Shown here: piece by piece, positions 6,326-10,295 of the stretch | Layout: each line of letters opens with the position of its first letter | Numbering within the stretch: position 1 is the first letter of the stretch | Source: Candidatus Gastranaerophilales bacterium | Lineage (GTDB): Bacteria; Cyanobacteriota; Vampirovibrionia; Gastranaerophilales; Gastranaerophilaceae | Assembly: GCA_947625445.1 (NCBI GenBank) | Contig: CANQOM010000047.1 | Span: forward strand, 1-10,295 | Reading direction: 5' to 3' | DNA: 10,295 nucleotides | Translations under genes and position numbers: made by a program | The notes under the pieces: generated by a model | Database searches by the model: none | What the model was told of the DNA's origin: nothing | Seen by the model: the letters and a program-made list of their open reading frames with translations, nothing else

Positions 6326-7623
6326 AAAAATTATCATTAAAAAAATTCAAGCAATGTGTCCGTAATACGCAGTGGGGGGGGGTAAAACTAACGGTAATAC
6401 ACGCTTGGGCAAGATATTTTAATTTTGGAGACAATCTTCTACAATATGGTTTAAAAAATATTTTTCTTAAATATTTTTGTAAAGAAATCAGATATAAAGA
6501 CATAGATGCGAGTTCTACAATATTTGACAAGGCAAAACTGAAAGAAGTAAATAAATTTGATTTGTTTTTAGCAGGAGGCGGAGGTCTAATTGGTGTTTAT
6601 GATGAACATTGGTTCTTATCAATTCCCAATAAAGATATTAAATATTTAAAAAAGCCCTTAATAGTTTATGGAATTGGATATAACAATCATGAAAATATAA
6701 AATTCAATAAAAAATTTATAAAAAATATAAATGAAATAAAAAAGAAATCAATAGCTTTTTCAGTAAGAAATGACGGTTCAAAAGAGAGGTTAGAAGAACA
6801 AAATCTTTATTTTGATGAAGTACCGGATCCTGGATTTTTTACTGATGGCAACCATCCCCGACCAAATATTGACGGTGATTATGTTATGCTTCAAATTGCC
6901 TATGACGATCCGAAAGAAAGGAATGTAAATAACGATTCATTCTTTATAAATATGGTTCAATTATGTAAATATCTTTCTAAAATAAAAGGTTATAAAGTTA
7001 TTTTGTCTCCTCACTGTTTCCCTGATGTTGAAATATCCGAGAAAATAGCAAAAGTTGTAAATAATCAAAATGTTAAAGTTTGGAATTATTATGAAATGAT
7101 AAGAGAGGATAATATTATATCCGGTCTTGGCTATTATAAATGGGCCAAATTTGTATTGGCAATGCGAGGTCACGCACAAATAGGTCCAATAGGAATGAAT
7201 GTGCCTGTAATTTCAATAGTTAATCATCCAAAACACCTTGGCTTATTAAAAAAATTAAAACTTGAACACTTTAGTGTTAATGTAACATCTGAAAATATGC
7301 TTAAAGATTTATATAGCTTAATTGATGAAACAGAAAACAACTATGAACGTATTAAAAGTTATTATTCTCAATTAATGACTGATATGGAAAATAAAACAAA
7401 AGACTATGTAATAAATTTGTATAAAATCTATAATTCAAAAGAAATATATTATAATCAACTGCAATATAAAGTTGATGAATTACACTCAGTTAAATGGAAA
7501 TTCATATATTTTATATGGAAAATTTTAGATAAAAAGCAAAATAAAACTAATAATAATGAAAAGTTATTTATATATTTAAACAATAAATTGGAGAGGAAAG
7601 GAATATTTTCGTTAAACAGATAA
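6322..7623 (+). CDS. Polysaccharide pyruvyl transferase family protein, phase-ON at a G9 tract
   Basis: Likely adds pyruvate ketals, or a related group, to a glycan; family WcaK/AmsJ/CsaB. The 433 aa show NFGDNLLQYGLKNIF (34-48), the glycine-rich FLAGGGGLIG (82-91), IVYGIGYN (114-121), FSVRNDGSKERL (146-157), PDPGFF (168-173) and AMRGHAQIGPIGMNVPVISI (280-299). The C-terminal 60 residues are basic and hydrophobic and may lie near the membrane. The start has AGGAGG (6311-6316) and a 4-bp ATGA overlap with the upstream gene. The first 21 residues form an unusual extension, and the G9 tract encodes part of QWGGV at residues 17-21. The conserved fold begins straight after, at KLTVIHAW, and no start codon lies between. 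G8 gives an immediate TAA and G10 a stop 17 codons past Trp18. Confidence 0.85.
   Translation: MKKLSLKKFKQCVRNTQWGGVKLTVIHAWARYFNFGDNLLQYGLKNIFLKYFCKEIRYKDIDASSTIFDKAKLKEVNKFDLFLAGGGGLIGVYDEHWFLSIPNKDIKYLKKPLIVYGIGYNNHENIKFNKKFIKNINEIKKKSIAFSVRNDGSKERLEEQNLYFDEVPDPGFFTDGNHPRPNIDGDYVMLQIAYDDPKERNVNNDSFFINMVQLCKYLSKIKGYKVILSPHCFPDVEISEKIAKVVNNQNVKVWNYYEMIREDNIISGLGYYKWAKFVLAMRGHAQIGPIGMNVPVISIVNHPKHLGLLKKLKLEHFSVNVTSENMLKDLYSLIDETENNYERIKSYYSQLMTDMENKTKDYVINLYKIYNSKEIYYNQLQYKVDELHSVKWKFIYFIWKILDKKQNKTNNNEKLFIYLNNKLERKGIFSLNR
6374..6382 (+). repeat. G9 tract in the start region of the pyruvyl transferase gene
   Basis: Nine Gs, 52 nt after the ATG, followed by TAAAA. This distance is close to that in the two leader mini-ORFs (42 and 45 nt). 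The present length keeps the gene in frame; G6 or G12 would too, while the other lengths truncate it within about 35 codons of the start. Confidence 0.88.
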
Positions 7624-7628
7624 AATTT

Positions 7629-7637
7629 TGATATAAT
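7629..7637 (+). promoter_or_regulatory. Extended -10 promoter for the aldolase gene
   Basis: TGATATAAT (TATAAT at 7632-7637), preceded by TTTT, 41 nt before the aldolase ATG. Same nine bases as at 4618-4626. It suggests that the aldolase can be transcribed independently of the phase-variable genes upstream. Confidence 0.5.
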
Positions 7638-7678
7638 ATTAGAGATTATGTGCAAAAAGAACACTATGAGGATTAATA

Positions 7679-8686
7679 ATGTCAAATATAAAAGTCCTTG
7701 ACTGTACTTTACGAGATGGCGGATACGTTAATAATTGGGATTTCAAATACAAAAATATAAAAAAAATCATTAATAATCTCGAAAAATCTCAAATAGAATT
7801 TATTGAATGCGGTTTTTTAAAAAATATTAAATATAATCCCGACCAGAGTTTATTTGACAATATAGAACATCTTGAAGCTCTTATTCAAAATGATAATTTT
7901 AATACAAAATATACATTAATGATAAATTATGGTGAAATACCGATAGATAATATAAAACAATCTAATAATAAGAATATTATATTCAGAGTTGCATTTAAAA
8001 AAGAACAAAAAGATAAAGCAATTGAATATTCCGAAAAATTGAAACAATTGGGTTATGAATTATTTATTAATCCAATGCATACAAATACCTATTCTTGCAA
8101 TGAATTAAAAGATTTAACAGAGAAGATAAACAGAATAAAACCATATGCTTTTACAATTGTTGATACCATAGGATGCATGCATGAAAAAGATATTTCTAAA
8201 ATATTTAATATAATTGATGATAACTTAGAAAGTTCAATAGCTCTGTGTTTTCATTCTCATAACAATTTGCAACTGTCTTTTTCAAATGCACAATGCTTAA
8301 TGAATTTATGTCATAATAGGGAACTTATTATTGATTCAACAGTATTCGGGATGGGAAGAGGTGCCGGAAACCTTAGAAGTGAACTTTTAACTAAATATAT
8401 TAATGATAATTATTGCGAAAAATATAATGTTGTACCCATATTAAAAATTATTGATGAACAAATTAATTATTTCTTTTCTAAATCTCCTTGGGGATACTCA
8501 GTTCCGTATTATCTGGCGGCAGTTAATAATTGTCATCCTGATTATGCAAAATATTTAATTAATAAACAAAAAATACCTGTTGATATTATTGACAAACTGC
8601 TTAAAGCAATTCCTGATAATAAAAAATCAGTTTATGATGAATTATTAATTAAAAAATTATATAATGAAGAGTTGATTGAATTATAA
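7679..8686 (+). CDS. DRE-TIM metallolyase (HMGL-like aldolase)
   Basis: A 335-residue (beta/alpha)8 aldolase of the HMG-CoA lyase / 4-hydroxy-2-oxovalerate aldolase superfamily. LDCTLRDGGY at 7-16 holds the signature Arg12-Asp13 pair. FHSHNNLQLSFSNA at 191-204 supplies the metal-binding His192 and His194, and GMGRGAGNLRSE (224-235) is the conserved glycine-rich loop. A divalent metal and a 2-oxo acid substrate such as pyruvate are expected from the family. Length matches aldolases rather than isopropylmalate synthases, and no regulatory domain is visible. The start has GAGGA at 7668-7672. Proteins of this family recur in capsule loci, where they probably make or cleave an unusual oxo-acid or sugar precursor; the specific reaction is unknown. 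No G tract interrupts it. Confidence 0.85.
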   Translation: MSNIKVLDCTLRDGGYVNNWDFKYKNIKKIINNLEKSQIEFIECGFLKNIKYNPDQSLFDNIEHLEALIQNDNFNTKYTLMINYGEIPIDNIKQSNNKNIIFRVAFKKEQKDKAIEYSEKLKQLGYELFINPMHTNTYSCNELKDLTEKINRIKPYAFTIVDTIGCMHEKDISKIFNIIDDNLESSIALCFHSHNNLQLSFSNAQCLMNLCHNRELIIDSTVFGMGRGAGNLRSELLTKYINDNYCEKYNVVPILKIIDEQINYFFSKSPWGYSVPYYLAAVNNCHPDYAKYLINKQKIPVDIIDKLLKAIPDNKKSVYDELLIKKLYNEELIEL

Positions 8687-8734
8687 ACTTATACTAAAAT
8701 AGAAGTAATGCATTAGAACTTAGATAAAATAAGA

Positions 8735-9181
8735 ATGATAACCCAAAGAGACCTGTTAAAAAAAATAATAAAAATAAAATCTTTATTTATTTTAAATAAA
8801 GAGAAAAGGAAAGAATACAGACAAATTGAATACCAAAAAATGGTATTAAAACTTAAAAATCCAAAGTTTGGAGTTTCATATTCAATTTTTGACGGTGAAG
8901 AATTACTTGAAGCATCAATTAAACAAATCAGGGGATGTGTCGATTATATTAATGTTGTTTATCAATTAAAATCATGGTATGGAGATAAAGCAAACGAAAA
9001 TTTACTGCCTTTATTAAACAATCTAAAAAATAGAGGTTTGATTGATGAATTAATTGAATTTAAGCCGGATTTTTCTCTTGAAGCTTGGCAAAATGAAACA
9101 AATAAGAGAAATTTGGGCCTTAGTGCAGCAAAAGCATATACTTTCCCTGGCGGGGGGGGGGTAAAATCAGCTACTTTATGA
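8735..9181 (+). CDS. Glycosyltransferase-like protein, N-terminal part, frameshifted by a G10 tract (phase-OFF)
   Basis: First half of a gene that is broken in the sequence as given. The 148-residue frame begins with a basic segment, then KFGVSYSIFDGEELLEASIKQI (about 44-65), resembling the first strand and helix of GT-A-fold glycosyltransferases, and continues through NETNKRNLGLSAAKAY (120-135). It then hits the G10 tract, reads GGGGVKSATL and stops. With 8 or 11 Gs the frame would continue as GGKISYFMTMDADEFY into the next entry, giving 316-317 aa. The metal-binding acidic motif is therefore lost in this state and the truncated product should be inactive. The RBS is weak; a possible -10 box TATACT lies at 8690-8695. 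It may be a glycosyltransferase or a related transferase; exact family not certain. Confidence 0.75.
   Translation: MITQRDLLKKIIKIKSLFILNKEKRKEYRQIEYQKMVLKLKNPKFGVSYSIFDGEELLEASIKQIRGCVDYINVVYQLKSWYGDKANENLLPLLNNLKNRGLIDELIEFKPDFSLEAWQNETNKRNLGLSAAKAYTFPGGGGVKSATL
9152..9161 (+). repeat. G10 tract splitting the glycosyltransferase-like gene
   Basis: Ten Gs after TTTCCCTGGC and before TAAAATCAGC. This context resembles the intergenic repeat (TTTCC....C, G-run, TAATTTTCAGC), so the tract probably belongs to the same repeat family. G8 or G11 restores the full frame, G9 gives a stop directly after the tract, and G10 gives a stop at 9179-9181. Confidence 0.9.
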
Positions 9182-9687
9182 CTATGGATGCTGATGAATT
9201 CTATCTTGAAGATGATATTAACTCGGCTAAATCACTTATTCTTGAAGAAAATATAACTCATGCATATTGTCCCATTGTAAATTATGGCTTTTTACCGACA
9301 AAAAGACTTATTAAAAAAAATTATGCTTCAGTACAAATTTTTTCAAAATTAACAAAAAATTCCAAACTCGGATTTCATAAAAATTCAATAGCAGTTGTAG
9401 ACCCGACGAGAATGATGTCAGATTTTAAAGGTTCAAAACACTTTTATACCTGTCAAACAGAAATGCATCATATGACATTTATTCGTAAAGACATAACAAA
9501 AAAAATTCAAAACTCAACTGCAAGAGATGTTATTGATAAATTTGACGATAATTTAATAAAAAATATAAATAATTGCTCTCTTGATTGCAATGATATATTT
9601 AATCTGTTAGAATTAACTAATAGGATTAATCCTTTATTGAAGGAATACGCAAAAGAGCATGAAAAAAATACTCAAGGAAAACAATAA
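9178..9687 (+). CDS. Glycosyltransferase-like protein, C-terminal part with the acidic metal motif
   Basis: Second half of the split gene. It opens with MTMDADEFYLEDD, the D-x-D-E type motif that GT-A enzymes use to bind the nucleotide-sugar and metal, followed by NYGFLPTKRLIKK and a stretch with HMTFIRKD, common in this kind of transferase. The apparent ATG at 9178 is internal to the family alignment and has no Shine-Dalgarno, so it is not a separate gene: the frame joins the N-terminal half when the tract is 8 or 11 Gs. The end is hydrophilic (KEYAKEHEKNTQGKQ), so no membrane anchor is visible. The coding frame has no other interruption, suggesting recent or reversible inactivation rather than decay. 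Confidence 0.75.
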   Translation: MTMDADEFYLEDDINSAKSLILEENITHAYCPIVNYGFLPTKRLIKKNYASVQIFSKLTKNSKLGFHKNSIAVVDPTRMMSDFKGSKHFYTCQTEMHHMTFIRKDITKKIQNSTARDVIDKFDDNLIKNINNCSLDCNDIFNLLELTNRINPLLKEYAKEHEKNTQGKQ

Positions 9688-9764
9688 CTTTTTTATTTGT
9701 AGCTTAATGAATAAATTAAGTAATTTTTGTGTATTTATAAATGCTAAAAATGTAGTCCTAACTT

Positions 9765-9785
9765 CCCCCCCCCGTGGCAAAAATT
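9765..9785 (-). repeat. Inverted partial copy of the G9-tract repeat
   Basis: On the - strand this reads AATTTTTGCCAC followed by G9 (9773-9765). The left arm matches 10 of 12 bases of the 40-bp repeat, while the right arm (AAGTTAGG) has diverged and lacks the TAA. It lies between two genes, about 54 nt upstream of a possible -10 box (9827-9832). Confidence 0.7.
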
Positions 9786-9826
9786 CGGTTTATAACAATT
9801 TAAAAAATTTTTTATACAGTTTTAAT

Positions 9827-9832
9827 TATAAT
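9827..9832 (+). promoter_or_regulatory. Possible -10 box before the terminator and GT2 gene
   Basis: TATAAT with no good -35 box at normal spacing. If used, transcription would start at about the first base of the hairpin at 9841. Weak support in such AT-rich DNA. Confidence 0.25.
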
Positions 9833-9840
9833 CCGTATAT

Positions 9841-9910
9841 AGTACCTAAATTTATGTGCAACAAAGATAATTCTTTGTTGTGCTTTTTAGGTACTTTTTT
9901 TTCTTTTTTT
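9841..9910 (+). terminator. Strong intrinsic terminator hairpin
   Basis: Outer stem AGTACCTAAA (9841-9850) pairs with TTTAGGTACT (9886-9895). Inner stem CAACAAAG (9859-9866) pairs with CTTTGTTG (9873-9880) around an ATAATT loop, extended by wobble pairs and G9856-C9883. An almost pure T-run follows (9895-9910, one C). It ends the upstream transcription unit, but sits only about 10 nt before the RBS of the next gene. Confidence 0.85.
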
Positions 9911-9933
9911 GATTGCATACGGAGGAAATATGA

Positions 9934-10295
9934 ATGAATAAGCCTCTGGTATCAGTTACAATAAATTCTTATAACCACGAAAAGTTTATTCAAGATACAA
10001 TAAGGTCAATAATAAATCAAACTTATGAAAATATTGAATTAATAATAATTGATGACGGTTCAACGGATTCAACGTATCAAAAAATTCTTGAAATGAAAGA
10101 AGAATGTATAAAAAGATTTACTAATGTAGATTTTAGCGTACAAGAAAATACTGGTACTTGTGTAGCTCTCAATAGAATTTTAAAAAAGGCAAAGGGCGAA
10201 TATATAGCAATGATTGCTTCTGACGACTTATATAAACCCGAAGCAATAGAAACAGAAGTGTCATTTTTAATTGATAATCCGCAATATTGTCTAGC
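9934..10295 (+). CDS. Family 2 glycosyltransferase, 5' part (runs off the window)
   Basis: The first 120 codons of a GT2 (GT-A fold) transferase; the rest is beyond the window edge. Visible: VSVTINSYNHEKFIQDTIRS at about 6-25 (first strand and helix), IELIIIDDGSTDST at 44-57 with the nucleotide-binding DDGSTD, NTGTCVALNRIL (about 82-93), and GEYIAMIASDDLY at about 99-111, where SDD is the metal-binding acidic motif. The start could be ATG 9930, but that frame stops after three codons (MNE), so ATG 9934 is chosen; GGAGGAAAT at 9921-9929 is the RBS. Predicted to transfer a sugar from a nucleotide donor to the growing glycan at the inner membrane face. The terminator directly upstream implies separate or attenuated expression. 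Confidence 0.9.
   Translation, partial: MNKPLVSVTINSYNHEKFIQDTIRSIINQTYENIELIIIDDGSTDSTYQKILEMKEECIKRFTNVDFSVQENTGTCVALNRILKKAKGEYIAMIASDDLYKPEAIETEVSFLIDNPQYCL

Noticed and set aside
6362..6400. Short direct repeats flanking tracts (GTAATAC at 6362 and 6394; TACTTT at 9139 and 9172), suggesting target-site duplications
   Set aside because: The intervals are similar (32-33 nt), but deleting one repeat plus the tract would not restore the reading frame in either gene, and 6-7 bp repeats are common in such AT-rich sequence.
866..9773. Homopolymer tracts as simple sequencing or assembly errors
   Set aside because: Exact counts may be off by one, and this cannot be settled here. But six long G/C runs sharing flanking bases, including a 39/40 identical intergenic repeat, cannot come from base-calling error.
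9659..9937. A 92-codon + strand ORF across the C9 tract and terminator
   Set aside because: It overlaps the end of the transferase gene, translates the terminator hairpin and T-run into Phe-rich sequence, and shows no family motif. Best read as a chance open frame in AT-rich DNA.
1..10295. CRISPR array, tRNA/rRNA genes, insertion-sequence transposase or diversity-generating retroelement
   Set aside because: No regularly spaced repeats, no tRNA-like cloverleaf, no transposase or reverse transcriptase motifs, and no adenine-biased template/variable pair were seen.

Overview
This is a very AT-rich bacterial window (mostly poly-A/T codon positions, clearly under one third GC by eye). Almost every gene lies on the + strand and looks like part of a surface-glycan locus (capsule, O-antigen or flagellin-type sugar modification). 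The most striking feature is six poly-G or poly-C tracts of 9-10 bases in about 9 kb of otherwise GC-poor DNA. Homopolymeric G/C contingency tracts in glycan genes are classic in Campylobacterota (Campylobacter, Helicobacter), and two TGATATAAT-type extended -10 boxes would fit that group. I cannot fix the genus from sequence alone.

Layout. (1) 28-3482 is a tightly packed five-gene run: sugar N-formyltransferase-like protein, KAS III (FabH-like), acyl carrier protein, SDR oxidoreductase and GNAT acyltransferase. It reads as a small module that builds a hydroxyacyl group on a dedicated ACP and transfers it, plus a formyl group, to amino sugars. (2) 3483-7623 holds two ATP-grasp ligases, the second fused to a HAD phosphatase, followed by a polysaccharide pyruvyl transferase-like protein. 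Each ATP-grasp gene is preceded by a candidate promoter and a tiny leader ORF ending in the same residues, NFRHGGG, at a G9 tract. (3) 7679-8686 is a DRE-TIM aldolase with its own extended -10 promoter. (4) 8735-9687 is a glycosyltransferase-like gene split by a G10 tract, apparently phase-OFF. (5) 9688-9933 holds an inverted tract copy and a strong terminator hairpin. (6) A family 2 glycosyltransferase starts at 9934 and runs off the window.

The tracts are not random. Read G-rich strand 5'->3', five of six are followed directly by TAA, three by TAAAA, and three are preceded by GCCAC. Two intergenic copies are the same 40-bp repeat with a single mismatch. The immediate TAA supplies a stop in one frame, so tract length picks one of three outcomes at each site. 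As read here, the pyruvyl transferase is ON, the split glycosyltransferase is OFF, and the formyltransferase ends early. At three junctions one alternative frame runs exactly into the start of the next gene, with overlaps of 4, 8 and 11 nt. My main proposal is that a short G-tract repeat has been placed at several sites in this locus and combinatorially switches glycan structure, both by frameshifting enzymes and by toggling leader-ORF translational coupling. The frames and repeats are read directly from the sequence; the switching and coupling are inference.
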